Below are positions 18,029 through 26,308 of a DNA stretch of 64,000 bases, one piece after another. Below the pieces are notes generated by a model that was not told the origin of the DNA, did not search any database, and saw nothing but the letters and a program-made list of their open reading frames with translations. The position numbers and the translations under genes were made by a program. The number at the start of each line of letters is the position of its first letter. Within the stretch, counting starts at the first letter, position 1. Origin of the DNA: Allosphingosinicella sp042666435 (GTDB lineage Bacteria; Pseudomonadota; Alphaproteobacteria; Sphingomonadales; Sphingomonadaceae); NCBI RefSeq assembly GCF_042666435.1, contig NZ_JBHTDC010000002.1, forward strand, positions 496,001-560,000, given 5' to 3'.

Positions 18029-19246
18029 TTAAGCCGCGGCAGCGCGCATGTCGGCGAGGCGGTAGCGCAGCGTCCGTTCGCTGATCCCGAGCCGTTCAGC
18101 GGCGCGCAGGCGATGGCCGCCGGTCGCGTCGAGCGCGGCCCGGATGACCTGCGCCTCGGCGGTGCGGCCGACCCGGGTCAGCGGCTGGAGCGAGTCTTCG
18201 TTCGCCGCGGTGACGGCGTCGATGCTGAGGTCGCTGGTCTCGATCCGGTCGCCCTCGCGCAGCAGCATGGCGCGCTGGAGGACGTTGTCGAGTTCGCGCG
18301 CATTGCCGGGCCAGGCATGGGCCATCAGCCGTTCGAGCGCGGCCTGGGTCGGCCACGGCACCACGGCGCCTTCCGGCGAATGGCGGACGATGATGGCCGC
18401 CGCGATGGCGCGGATGTCGAGCCGGCGGCGGACCAGAGGCTGGAGCTGGAGCGGGAGGACGTTGAGCCGCCAGTAGAGATCGGCGCGGAACCGGCCTTCC
18501 GCCACTTCGGCGGCAAGGTCGCGGTTGGCGCAGGCGATGACGCGGACGTCGATCGGCTCGGGCCGCACCGCGCCTACCGGAAGGACTTCCTTCTCCTGGA
18601 GCGCGCGGAGCAATTTGGCCTGGAGGGCGATCGGCAGCTCTGAGACTTCGTCGAGCAGCAAAGTGCCGCCATTGGCCGCGCGGAACAGGCCTTCGCCCTC
18701 CGCGCTGGCGCCGGTGAAGCTACCCTTCTGGTGGCCGAACAGCATCGCTTCGAGCATCGTGTCGGGCAGCGCCGCGCAATTGACGGCGACGAACGGCTTG
18801 TCGGCGCGCGGCGAGGCGGCGTGGAGGAAGCGGGCGAGCCCTTCCTTGCCGGTGCCGGTCTCGCCGAGGATGAGGATGGTGGCATCGCTGCCGGCGATCC
18901 GCTCGGCGAGCGCCAGCAGGCGGGCGCTTTCGGGCTCGCCGCAGGCGGGGCGGAGCGCGGGGCGGACCAGCTCGGCGGCGAGGGCATGGCCGAACGCCAT
19001 GTCGTCGAAGCCGAAGCGAAGCCGCGACGGCTGGTCGGCGCTTCCGACGGTGAGCGAGGGCGCGCCGTCCGCATATTCGATGAGGAGATCGCCAGCGCGG
19101 GCCATATCGGCTTCGCCGCTGTCGAGAATGCGAGGGCCGTTCGCCGCGTCTGTGGCCGAGACCGGCCAGCAGGGCAGGCCGGCTCCGGCGAGCCACCGGG
19201 CCAGCGCCGGATTGGCGGCCGCCGCCTTTTCGCTCAGTCCGATCAT
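18029..19246 (-). CDS. FlbD/FlrC-like sigma-54-dependent activator heading the fli operon
   Basis: 405 aa from the ATG at 19246, preceded by a GGGGAAAAGA ribosome site; a longer frame to 19381 would run through the promoter and was rejected. An N-terminal ~105 residues lack a recognisable receiver domain. Then follow AAA+ motifs Walker A GETGTGKE (128-135), GSFTGA (175-180), Walker B TLLLDE, WPGNARELDN, and a C-terminal Fis HTH (RLRAAERLGISERTLRYRL). Cotranscribed with fliE onward behind a perfect sigma-54 promoter, suggesting a second tier below the FleQ-like protein or autoregulation. The REC-less form resembles FlbD-group regulators more than classical NtrC, but orthology is inferred from context. 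Confidence 0.85.
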   Translation of the reverse strand: MIGLSEKAAAANPALARWLAGAGLPCWPVSATDAANGPRILDSGEADMARAGDLLIEYADGAPSLTVGSADQPSRLRFGFDDMAFGHALAAELVRPALRPACGEPESARLLALAERIAGSDATILILGETGTGKEGLARFLHAASPRADKPFVAVNCAALPDTMLEAMLFGHQKGSFTGASAEGEGLFRAANGGTLLLDEVSELPIALQAKLLRALQEKEVLPVGAVRPEPIDVRVIACANRDLAAEVAEGRFRADLYWRLNVLPLQLQPLVRRRLDIRAIAAAIIVRHSPEGAVVPWPTQAALERLMAHAWPGNARELDNVLQRAMLLREGDRIETSDLSIDAVTAANEDSLQPLTRVGRTAEAQVIRAALDATGGHRLRAAERLGISERTLRYRLADMRAAAA

Positions 19247-19306
19247 TCTTTTCCCCCGATCGCAGTGCCGCCGGCTTTTCGTCAGCGGCCTTCCCCCCGC
19301 CTGTTT

Positions 19307-19323
19307 AAGCAAGGCACGTGCCA
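19307..19323 (-). promoter_or_regulatory. sigma-54 promoter of the fli operon
   Basis: Minus strand TGGCACGTGCCTTGCTT: the -24 GG and -12 GC have the exact 10-nt separation required (consensus TGGCAC-N5-TTGC). The predicted transcript start is near 19297, about 50 nt before the activator ATG. The 10-bp core GGCACGTGCC is also a perfect palindrome. Confidence 0.88.
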
Positions 19324-19397
19324 AGCCGGCGAATGGCTCTTTTATGCGCGCGGCGCGCGGGGGCGCGTTCGCGCGCGTCAAAGGGCCGACGGGGATG

Positions 19398-19417
19398 GGC
19401 GTCGGGAAACCGACGCC
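19398..19417. promoter_or_regulatory. perfect hairpin/inverted repeat upstream of fliC
   Basis: 8-bp stem GGCGTCGG / CCGACGCC closed by a GAAA tetraloop, 14 nt upstream of the fliC -35 element and about 75 nt from the divergent sigma-54 promoter. Could be an operator dyad, or an RNA hairpin in a transcript entering from the left. Function unknown. Confidence 0.5.
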
Positions 19418-19430
19418 GAAATTTTGTGAT

Positions 19431-19457
19431 TAAAGCCCCGGCGAACCCCGCCGTTAC
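19431..19457 (+). promoter_or_regulatory. sigma-28 (FliA)-type promoter of fliC
   Basis: TAAAG (19431) ... GCCGTTAC (19450-19457) with 15 nt between TAAA and GCCG, matching TAAAGTTT-N11-GCCGATAA at the key positions. Transcript start is expected near 19463-19466, leaving about 55 nt of leader. Confidence 0.8.
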
Positions 19458-19520
19458 TGGTTCCGTGGCAGCCGCGGGAAACCACCGGGTCGCCTTGATT
19501 GAGCGGGAAAGGATATTCCG

Positions 19521-20345
19521 ATGACTGTTATCAACACCAATACTTCAGCCCTGCGTGCCCAGAACGGCAGCCGCGTCGCCAACAACCAGCTGCAGACCGC
19601 CATGGAGCGTCTCTCCACCGGAAAGCGCATCAACTCCGCGAAGGACGACGCCGCCGGCCTCGCCATCGCCAGCTCGATGAGCTCGCAGATCCGCGGCATG
19701 AACCAGGGCATCCGCAACTCCAATGACGGCATCTCGATGGCGCAGACGGCGGAAGGCGCGCTGAGCGAAGTCGGCAACATGCTGCAGCGCATCCGCGAAC
19801 TGGCGGTCCAGGCGTCGAGCGGCACCTATTCGGCCGACGACAAGACCAACCTCCAGGCTGAGGTCACCGAACTCCAGTCGCAGATCACCAGCATCCTCGA
19901 CAATACCGAGTTCAACGGCATCAAGCTGTTCGACGGAACGGCCGGCACCTCGGGCACCGTGACCATCCAGACCGGCGCCAACGCCTCCGACACGGTCGAT
20001 CTCGACTTCTCGGACATCAGCGGCGACTATACCGACGCGCTCGCCGTCGACGTGACCAGCCTTGCCGCCGCCGGCGCCGATCTGGACACTCTGTCCGACG
20101 CGCTTGCCGCCACCGCCACGACCCGGGCCGAGCTCGGCGCCTCGCAGAGCCGCCTCGACTCGACGGTCAACAACCTGAGCTCGAACGTCGCCAACCTCTC
20201 GGACGCCCGTTCGCGGATCGAGGATACGGACTTCTCGTCCGAGACGACCGAGCTCGCCAAGGCGCAGGTCCTGAGCCAGGCATCGACCGCGATGCTCGCC
20301 CAGGCCAATCAGAGCGCCCAGAGCGTGCTGAGCCTGCTCCGCTAA
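19521..20345 (+). CDS. fliC: flagellin FliC
   Basis: 274 aa, short for a flagellin. The D0/D1 N-terminus (VINTNTSALRAQN ... RLSTGKRINSAKDDAAGLAIASSM) and C-terminus (LGASQSRLDSTVNNLSSNVANLSDARSRIEDTDFSSETTELAK ... SVLSLLR) are intact, joined by only about 50 variable residues, so domains D2/D3 are essentially absent. Ser/Thr-rich surface and no cysteine. Good AAAGGA ribosome site. Single flagellin in the window, monocistronic, between a sigma-28 promoter and a strong terminator. Confidence 0.97.
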   Translation: MTVINTNTSALRAQNGSRVANNQLQTAMERLSTGKRINSAKDDAAGLAIASSMSSQIRGMNQGIRNSNDGISMAQTAEGALSEVGNMLQRIRELAVQASSGTYSADDKTNLQAEVTELQSQITSILDNTEFNGIKLFDGTAGTSGTVTIQTGANASDTVDLDFSDISGDYTDALAVDVTSLAAAGADLDTLSDALAATATTRAELGASQSRLDSTVNNLSSNVANLSDARSRIEDTDFSSETTELAKAQVLSQASTAMLAQANQSAQSVLSLLR

Positions 20346-20365
20346 GTAGAGCGGACGACAAGGAG

Positions 20366-20398
20366 CCCCGCCGCGGTCACCCGCGGCGGGGTTTTTTT
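20366..20398 (+). terminator. intrinsic terminator of fliC
   Basis: Perfect 11-bp GC stem (20366-20376 / 20381-20391) with loop TCAC and a tract of seven T (20392-20398), starting 21 nt after the fliC stop. Confidence 0.95.
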
Positions 20399-20457
20399 GC
20401 GTCTGATGAAGGGCGGATCGCCAGACAAAAGTCGAAGCCTGCATCCGCAACTTTGAG

Positions 20458-20527
20458 CGTCATTCCAGCGAAAGCTGGAATCTCACTTCCTGGAAGGCAA
20501 AAGATTCCAGCTTTCGCTGGAATGACG
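20458..20527. repeat. extragenic palindromic repeat, copy A
   Basis: Two perfectly complementary 26-nt arms (20458-20483 and 20502-20527) around an 18-nt loop; each arm contains ATTCCAGC..GCTGGAAT. The left arm is identical to that at 29317-29342. Looks like a REP/BIME-type mobile palindromic element in the region after fliC. Confidence 0.9.
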
Positions 20528-20764
20528 AGAAGGGCTCGGCCCCAGATGCGCACTGCCCGGTGCGCGCGCCGCCAGCCACCGGCAACGCCTGGGCGGCAAT
20601 GGCGCATCGACGAGGAAGTTACCGGTCGCGTACAGTCGTGTGCCTAAGCGTCGTTCGACCGTGAAGACGTTTGGCAAACTCCGCTGACAGCAATCGTTGA
20701 CGACCCGTCGATCCTGTCGCTAGCTACGTCGGCGGGGTTTTGGCGGGGGCATGAGAACAAAGCT
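20528..20764. other. intergenic region with no recognised feature
   Basis: Together with the terminator and repeat, the gap from fliC to the next gene is over 400 nt. In this part I find no reading frame with protein-family character, no tRNA and no convincing flagellar promoter; a TTGACG at 20697 with a poor -10 is the only housekeeping-promoter hint. Confidence 0.4.
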
Positions 20765-21481
20765 GTGAATGGCCTGATCGGGATTTCCGGGGTCGTGCTG
20801 CTCCTGCTGCTCGTCGGCGGGTTGATCGGCATTCAGGACCGCGACCGTTTCAACCCGCGCTGGCTGCTGATCGCCGCGCTCCTGGTTGTGATCAACGACA
20901 TGCTGCTCACCCGTTTCTACGGGGCGATGCCCAATCTGTTGCCGGACCTGGATCGCAACTGGCAGGGTAAGCTGCTCGCTTTGGCCGCGACCCTCGCGAT
21001 CGCCGCGCTTCCGATGTTCGGCTGGCGCCGGGTCGGGCTGACCCTCAAGCAGGCGCCTGGGAGCCTCAAGGCAGCTTTGCCCGTCCTGGCGCTCTATTGC
21101 GCATTCTTCCTGGGGATAGCGGTCGCGTTTTCCGGCGGCCCAATGAGCAGCGAAGAGATTGCGTTCCAGCTTACCATGCCGGGGCTGGAGGAAGAGCCAT
21201 TCTATCGGGGAATATTGCTGTTCGCTCTCTACCAGGCCTTTGCCGGCCGCGTGCGCTTCCTTGGCGTCGAATGGGGCTGGGGCGCGATCCTGTCATGCCT
21301 GCTCTTCGGCATGGCGCACGCATTCGGTTTCTCCGACGGCCAGTTCTCGTTCGACCCGTTCGTCATGGCGATGACCGCGATTCCATCACTCATCGGCGTG
21401 TGGCTGATGTTGCGCACAGGGAGCCTGCTGCTCCCCATCGCGATGCACAATTTCGGGAACGCCATATCGATATTGTTGTGA
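20765..21481 (+). CDS. CPBP-family intramembrane glutamic protease
   Basis: 238 aa, hydrophobic, six to seven predicted membrane helices. The CPBP/Abi motifs are present: EE-PFY-R at 143-148, FGMAHAF with His 185, and HNFGNA near the C-terminus. These residues form the active site of Rce1-like glutamic proteases. Starts at GTG; ribosome site weak. No sigma-54 or sigma-28 promoter, so it is probably not part of the flagellar regulon; substrate unknown. In bacteria such proteins are tied to peptide processing, bacteriocin immunity or membrane-protein turnover. Confidence 0.85.
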   Translation: MNGLIGISGVVLLLLLVGGLIGIQDRDRFNPRWLLIAALLVVINDMLLTRFYGAMPNLLPDLDRNWQGKLLALAATLAIAALPMFGWRRVGLTLKQAPGSLKAALPVLALYCAFFLGIAVAFSGGPMSSEEIAFQLTMPGLEEEPFYRGILLFALYQAFAGRVRFLGVEWGWGAILSCLLFGMAHAFGFSDGQFSFDPFVMAMTAIPSLIGVWLMLRTGSLLLPIAMHNFGNAISILL

Positions 21482-21547
21482 GGTACGGAAAACCGCAGCC
21501 TGAAAAGGCCGCCTTCGATTATCGTCTAAAGGCCGCCCTTTTGAGCA

Positions 21548-22366
21548 TCAGCCCTGGCTGGCGCGGTCCTGCCAGTCGAGGACGGCGAGATAGTTGCGCA
21601 GGCGGTTTTCCTCGAGCGAACGGAGCAGGCAGTTCTCGTGGAAGGGAATGACGAGCTCGGCGAGCGCGTCGCCCCATTCGGCGCCGGTGTCGAACAATAT
21701 GCCGAGCCCGAACACCGCCGGTATCTCGGCGAAGGCGATGCCCCCGCCGTCCATCCTCACCTCCTCGACGAAATCCTCGACCGCGGTCAGCACGCCGTTG
21801 CGCGGGCCGCCTTCGTGGATGGCGAAGGCGAACTGGCCCATGCCGCGAAAGCCGCGATGGGGAATGAGCAGGTCGATGCCGGGCAGCGCGCCTCCGTCAT
21901 AATCATGGAGGTGGCGGAACTCGGCCGGAATCTGGTCCGGTGCATAATATTGATCGCGCCGCCCGGATGGCCAGCCGATGTCGTGCAGGAAGACGAGCAA
22001 GGGCTTGCCGTCGCGCTCGCACAAAGCGCGGATACTCTTGAGCTCGTGATAGACGGTGTACCAATTATGGTCGCCGTCGATCAGCCAGGCATCGACGCCG
22101 GCGAGCTGGTCGAACGCCGCCAGGCTGGACTGGGCGATGTGGCGGACCTGGTCGTGGTCGGCCACCCATTGCAGGAACTCGGCCTTGGGCGCCGGATCGA
22201 TGCTGGTCAGCCGGCCGCCGCGCTCGCCCGCGAAATCCGCGAGCATCGCCGACATGCCGCCATATTCGGCGCCGATCTCGACGATCTCGCGGGCATCGGC
22301 GATGGCGAGCGCCTGGAGGATGATGTCGGAAAATTCGGACATCGAATGGATCAGCAGATTGGCCAT
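21548..22366 (-). CDS. class I SAM-dependent methyltransferase-like protein
   Basis: 272 aa. Rossmann motif I appears as EIVEIGAEYGGMSAMLADF (about 26-45), with acidic motif RLTSIDPAP and WLIDGDHNWYTVYHELK, the pattern of Methyltransf_24-type enzymes. The start overlaps the stop of the HAD gene (TGATG), so the two proteins are made together. Last gene of the fliA transcript. Plausible target: flagellin or a flagellin glycan; this is inference from location only. Confidence 0.7.
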   Translation of the reverse strand: MANLLIHSMSEFSDIILQALAIADAREIVEIGAEYGGMSAMLADFAGERGGRLTSIDPAPKAEFLQWVADHDQVRHIAQSSLAAFDQLAGVDAWLIDGDHNWYTVYHELKSIRALCERDGKPLLVFLHDIGWPSGRRDQYYAPDQIPAEFRHLHDYDGGALPGIDLLIPHRGFRGMGQFAFAIHEGGPRNGVLTAVEDFVEEVRMDGGGIAFAEIPAVFGLGILFDTGAEWGDALAELVIPFHENCLLRSLEENRLRNYLAVLDWQDRASQG

Positions 22367-24747
22367 CAGGCGGCTTTCCTCATTTCATTGGCTTGGCTGC
22401 GCCACAGCACGGGGCGAAAGACGAGCGACAGGAGCATAAGCCGGTCGCCGGTGCCGACCGGCGGCGGCGCCAGCATCAGCGCATTGCCGCCGCAGCGGAA
22501 CAGGCCGCCCGCCGCTTCCTCCATCCCTTCGTGGATAAGGCGCGCGGGGATGGAAAGGCCGTTCTTCCCCGGTTTCCCGAACGCCTCCACGTCGTGGAAC
22601 AGGGCATCCTCGATCTGCGCCCATTCGCACAGGCCGCCAAGCTGGACGCCGACGGTGAAGCGGGCGGCGCCGATCGGGATCGCGGCCATGTAATAGCCGT
22701 CATGGGTTGGATGCGCCTCGACCTCGATCGCGGCCTGCCCGCGCTCGTCGGCGAGGATCACCGGGATCCTGACGCTTCGGGCGGCAAAGTCGCTGCTGCG
22801 AAGGTCGAGCCCCAGGCGGCTGACGCTGAACAGCGACAGGTTGAGCGGCAGGCCGTGGGCCTGAAGCTCGCCCGGAAGATACATGCGGCCGACATCGTTC
22901 AAATAGGAGAGCCCGCGCCGGCGAAGGCCGTCGGCGCTGGCGTCGATATCGAGCAATTTGACGAGATCGTTGGTGCCCAGATTGACGTCGTGGTCGAAGC
23001 TCTCGAAGATCGCCACCTCCTCCGCCTGCGGCAGGAAGAGCAGGCGCGCGAGGATGGCGCCGGCCATGCGGCGGCGGGCCTCGGCATCGTCCGAGACGGG
23101 CGGTCGAACCATGCCCGTCCGCGATCCGCGGGCGAAGGCGACGCAGGCGTCCTGAATCCGGTCGCGGGCGTCGTTCTGCAGGCCTTTCAGACCCGCCGCC
23201 TTGCGGATCGGCTCGCCTTCCGGCGTGTAATCGACCACCGATCCTTGCGCGATCGTGCACATCTGCTCGATGACGGCGATGCAGCCGCACAGCGCGTGCA
23301 GCGTCTTCAGGTCGTAATGGCGGGCGTCGAGAAAGCCTTTCTTGTCGTAGCCGGTCTGCGCCTCTTCGCGGAGCAGCATGTAGCGGCCGGCGACGTGGAG
23401 GTTCATCCGGTCCCTCAGCACCGGCTCGATGAAATTCTGGACCGTGCCGTTATAGCCAAGGTCGACGAGCATCACGGCATCGCCGTCGCGCACGCCGGCC
23501 GCCCTCAGATGCGCCATCAGCCGCTCGGCGAACCCGGCCGAGCGCGTCACGATCTTGCGAATGGCGCCGGGCTGGCAGGCGGCGCGTCCGAACGTCTCCT
23601 GGGCGGCCGCGCCGGTGCGGCCGCCGGCCAGCTTGCGACCTTCCTGGTCGGTCAGCAGGAGCTGCCGGGCGAGGACATCCACCCGTTCATGCTCCTCGGC
23701 ACAGGCAAGATAGTCGCGGATCGCGGCCTCGTCGATGAAGCCGGCGCGGCACGCGGTGAAGCGGCTGATTTCGATCGCGCCGGTGGCCGCGTCCGGAAAG
23801 ACCGCGTCATATACCCGCTTCGGCAGATGGCCGTCGCGCAGGACGAACAATGTCCGCACCGGTTTTCCAGTGCGACCGGCCAGCGCCTCCGCCTCGTCCT
23901 TCACCCATCCGGCGAAAGCATGCATCAGCGGACCCATCACGTCATGTCCCAGCGCCCAGACCGTGTCGCATTCTTCGCGGACGGAAAGCATCGGACGGTG
24001 CGGCTGAAAGGTGGGGGTAGCGGCGCGGGTGGCCGGATCGAGCACAGTCGCGGCGGCCGCTTCGAGACGCAGCCGCTGCTCGCAGGCGGCATCGAACTGC
24101 CTGAAATGGGCGGTGCATATCCCGAGCGCGGCGGGCGCGACATGGTCCGCCTTGATATTGTCGCCGACGTGAAGGATCGTTTCCGGCGCGGCGTTCAGCG
24201 CCTGGAGCACGGGCTTGAACAGCCCCTCCCCCTTGCTCAAGCCATGTTCCGATGAGCAGAAGATGCGGTCGATCAGGCGGAGCGCCTCCTCGCCCGCGGC
24301 CTCGCCGATCAGGCGGCGGAGCTGCGGCTCGCTGAGATAGGTGTCGCTGACGATGATGATGCCGAGGCCGCGCGCCTTCGCGTCGCGCATCAGGTCGAGC
24401 ACCGGCGCGAAGCCGTAGCAATGGCGCGCCTCGGCCTTCAGCTCGATCTCCACCGCGGATTGGATTTCGGCCTCCCCGGCCGACGGGTGCATCCGCCGGT
24501 AGATTTCCTCGATCGACACTTCGTTGCGGCGGTCGTTGAACTTGGCCGCCTTGCGCGCGCGCTGTTCCGCCCACATGCGGGGGCCGACGCCGCCGCCCGC
24601 GACCGGCAAATCGGCGAACACGTCGCGCGGGGCCTGGGCGTTGCGCCAGATCAACGTGTCGAAACAATCGAGCGACAAATAGCGCAAGCCCGCCGGCGCC
24701 TGGTCCAGAAGCGAGGCGAGTTCAGCGGCTCGAACGACAACCTTCAT
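22366..24747 (-). CDS. large HAD-superfamily protein (COG5610-like)
   Basis: 793 aa. N-terminal ~230 residues are a HAD domain: motif I LDCFDTLIWRN (nucleophile D27, D30), motif II IIIVSDTYLS, and motif III/IV EHGLSKGEGLFKPVLQALNAAPETILHVGDNIKADHVAPAALGI. The remaining 550 residues have no domain I can name; they include an LFVLRDGHLPKRVYDAVFP stretch and VMLVDLGYNGTVQNFIEPV. Proteins of this layout often sit in surface-polysaccharide or glycosylation loci. Lies 21 nt after fliA and is coupled to the methyltransferase, so a flagellin-modification role is attractive but unproven. Confidence 0.7.
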   Translation of the reverse strand: MKVVVRAAELASLLDQAPAGLRYLSLDCFDTLIWRNAQAPRDVFADLPVAGGGVGPRMWAEQRARKAAKFNDRRNEVSIEEIYRRMHPSAGEAEIQSAVEIELKAEARHCYGFAPVLDLMRDAKARGLGIIIVSDTYLSEPQLRRLIGEAAGEEALRLIDRIFCSSEHGLSKGEGLFKPVLQALNAAPETILHVGDNIKADHVAPAALGICTAHFRQFDAACEQRLRLEAAAATVLDPATRAATPTFQPHRPMLSVREECDTVWALGHDVMGPLMHAFAGWVKDEAEALAGRTGKPVRTLFVLRDGHLPKRVYDAVFPDAATGAIEISRFTACRAGFIDEAAIRDYLACAEEHERVDVLARQLLLTDQEGRKLAGGRTGAAAQETFGRAACQPGAIRKIVTRSAGFAERLMAHLRAAGVRDGDAVMLVDLGYNGTVQNFIEPVLRDRMNLHVAGRYMLLREEAQTGYDKKGFLDARHYDLKTLHALCGCIAVIEQMCTIAQGSVVDYTPEGEPIRKAAGLKGLQNDARDRIQDACVAFARGSRTGMVRPPVSDDAEARRRMAGAILARLLFLPQAEEVAIFESFDHDVNLGTNDLVKLLDIDASADGLRRRGLSYLNDVGRMYLPGELQAHGLPLNLSLFSVSRLGLDLRSSDFAARSVRIPVILADERGQAAIEVEAHPTHDGYYMAAIPIGAARFTVGVQLGGLCEWAQIEDALFHDVEAFGKPGKNGLSIPARLIHEGMEEAAGGLFRCGGNALMLAPPPVGTGDRLMLLSLVFRPVLWRSQANEMRKAA

Positions 24748-24768
24748 GATGACTTTCCTTGAATTGGA

Positions 24769-25500
24769 TCAGGCCCAGTCGGCGAGCGACCCGCGCAGCT
24801 TTTCGAGCGCGGCCTTCTTGATCTGACAGATGCGGGCGGCGCCGACGCCGAGTGTCTCGCCAATCTCCTCGAGGTTCATCTCCTCGACGAAATACAGCTG
24901 GAGCACCATCGCGTCGCGTTCGGGAAGGGTGCGGATGCCGGCGGCGATGGCGGCCTTGAGCCCCTTGCGCTCGAGCGCGGTGTCGGCGCGGTCCTCGACG
25001 TCGGCGAACCACATCGACTGGTCCGAATAGACGTCGTCGAGCGATTCCTGGCGGAGCGACTGGGTGTCGTCGACCAATGACCGATAATCGGCCGGGGCGA
25101 GCCCCATCTCCTCGGCCATCTCTGCGTCGCTCGCGGCGCGGCCGAACCGGGTCTCCAGCCGCGTCCGCACCGCCGCCATCTCGCGGCGACGGACCATCGC
25201 CGAGCGGCAGATGGTGGCGTGACGGCGAAGATGATCGATCATCGCGCCGCGGATGCGGATGGTGGCGTAGGTCGAAAAAGCGTGGCCGCGATCCTCGAAG
25301 GCGTTGGCCGCCTCGACCAAGGCGACCATGCCGACCTGGACCAGATCCTCCACCTCCATCGCGGTCGAGACCCGGCCATGGACGTGCCAGGCGATCTTGC
25401 GGACCAGCGCCATATGGCCGCGCGCGAGCACCTCCGGCGCCGGCCGCGCGGGCCTGCGCTGATAGGTGACGGCGACCTCGCCCGGATCAGTGAGCGCCAT
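24769..25500 (-). CDS. fliA: flagellar sigma factor FliA (sigma-28)
   Basis: 243 aa from the ATG at 25500, overlapping the end of flhG by 14 nt; a longer frame to 25656 lies inside flhG and is rejected. Region 2 (DLVQVGMVALVEAANAFEDRGHAFSTYATIRIRGAMIDHLRR), region 3 and region 4 (LNLEEIGETLGV..RICQIKKAALEKLR) are complete. It directs the TAAA-N15-GCCGTT promoters of fliC, fliD, motA and probably flgM, and is held by FlgM until the hook is complete. Confidence 0.96.
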   Translation of the reverse strand: MALTDPGEVAVTYQRRPARPAPEVLARGHMALVRKIAWHVHGRVSTAMEVEDLVQVGMVALVEAANAFEDRGHAFSTYATIRIRGAMIDHLRRHATICRSAMVRRREMAAVRTRLETRFGRAASDAEMAEEMGLAPADYRSLVDDTQSLRQESLDDVYSDQSMWFADVEDRADTALERKGLKAAIAAGIRTLPERDAMVLQLYFVEEMNLEEIGETLGVGAARICQIKKAALEKLRGSLADWA

Positions 25501-26308
25501 GCATGGCCTCCATGCCGAAGAAGCGGTGGCCGCCGGCGGTCGGCGGCATCGGTTTGTCGGAAAGGGCGCGGGCGATGCGGGTGAAGGCCGCGCTCGCCCG
25601 CGATTCAGGGAACGCTTCCAGGCAGCAACGCTTGCGGAACACCGATTCGCGGACATGGTCGTCGCGCGGCACCGAGCCCAGATGCGTCAGCTGGATGGGC
25701 AGGAAGCGCCGGACGACCTCGCTGAAATGGCGGAACAAGGCCCGTCCGCTATTGTCGTCGTCGACCATGTTGGTGACGACCGAGACGGCGGTGCAATCAT
25801 GGTCAAGCGCCAGCACCTTGACGAGGGCATAAGCGTCCATGAACGCCGTCGGCTCGGCCGAGAGGACAAGCAGGATCACGTCCGACGCCGAGACCAGGCT
25901 CAGCGATTCCGGATAGATGCCGCTCGCCGTGTCGACCAGCACATGATCGAGCGTCGCCGCATAAGGACGCAAGGCGTCGGCGAGGCGACGCCGGTCGCTC
26001 TTGTCGAGGCCGGGAAGGATGCCGCTGCCGCTATGGCCCGGGACGATGCGCAGGCCCGACGGGCCCTGCTGCACGACATCGTCCAGCGCGCAGTCGCGCG
26101 CGAGCACGTCGGCGATGGTCGCGGTGGCGTTGAGGCCGAGCAGGATGTTGGCATTGGCGAGGCCCATGTCGCCGTCGATCAGCATCGCCTGCTTGCCGAG
26201 CCGGGCGAGCGCGACCGAGAGATTGACGGACAGGTTGGTCTTGCCGACGCCGCCCTTGCCGCTGGTGACGGCGATGACGCGGGCGTTCCGTTCGCGGCGC
26301 CCGATCAT
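25487..26308 (-). CDS. flhG: flagellar number regulator FlhG/FleN (MinD-like ATPase)
   Basis: 273 aa. Deviant Walker A KGGVGKT (18-24), MLIDGDMGLANANILLGL and DHVLVDTASGI segments of the MinD/ParA family. FlhG restricts flagellar number, in part by antagonising FleQ. It follows flhA with a 4-nt overlap; the usual partner flhF between flhA and flhG is absent. No C-terminal membrane-targeting helix is evident; the tail is Pro/Gly/His rich. Confidence 0.92.
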   Translation of the reverse strand: MIGRRERNARVIAVTSGKGGVGKTNLSVNLSVALARLGKQAMLIDGDMGLANANILLGLNATATIADVLARDCALDDVVQQGPSGLRIVPGHSGSGILPGLDKSDRRRLADALRPYAATLDHVLVDTASGIYPESLSLVSASDVILLVLSAEPTAFMDAYALVKVLALDHDCTAVSVVTNMVDDDNSGRALFRHFSEVVRRFLPIQLTHLGSVPRDDHVRESVFRKRCCLEAFPESRASAAFTRIARALSDKPMPPTAGGHRFFGMEAMHGAH

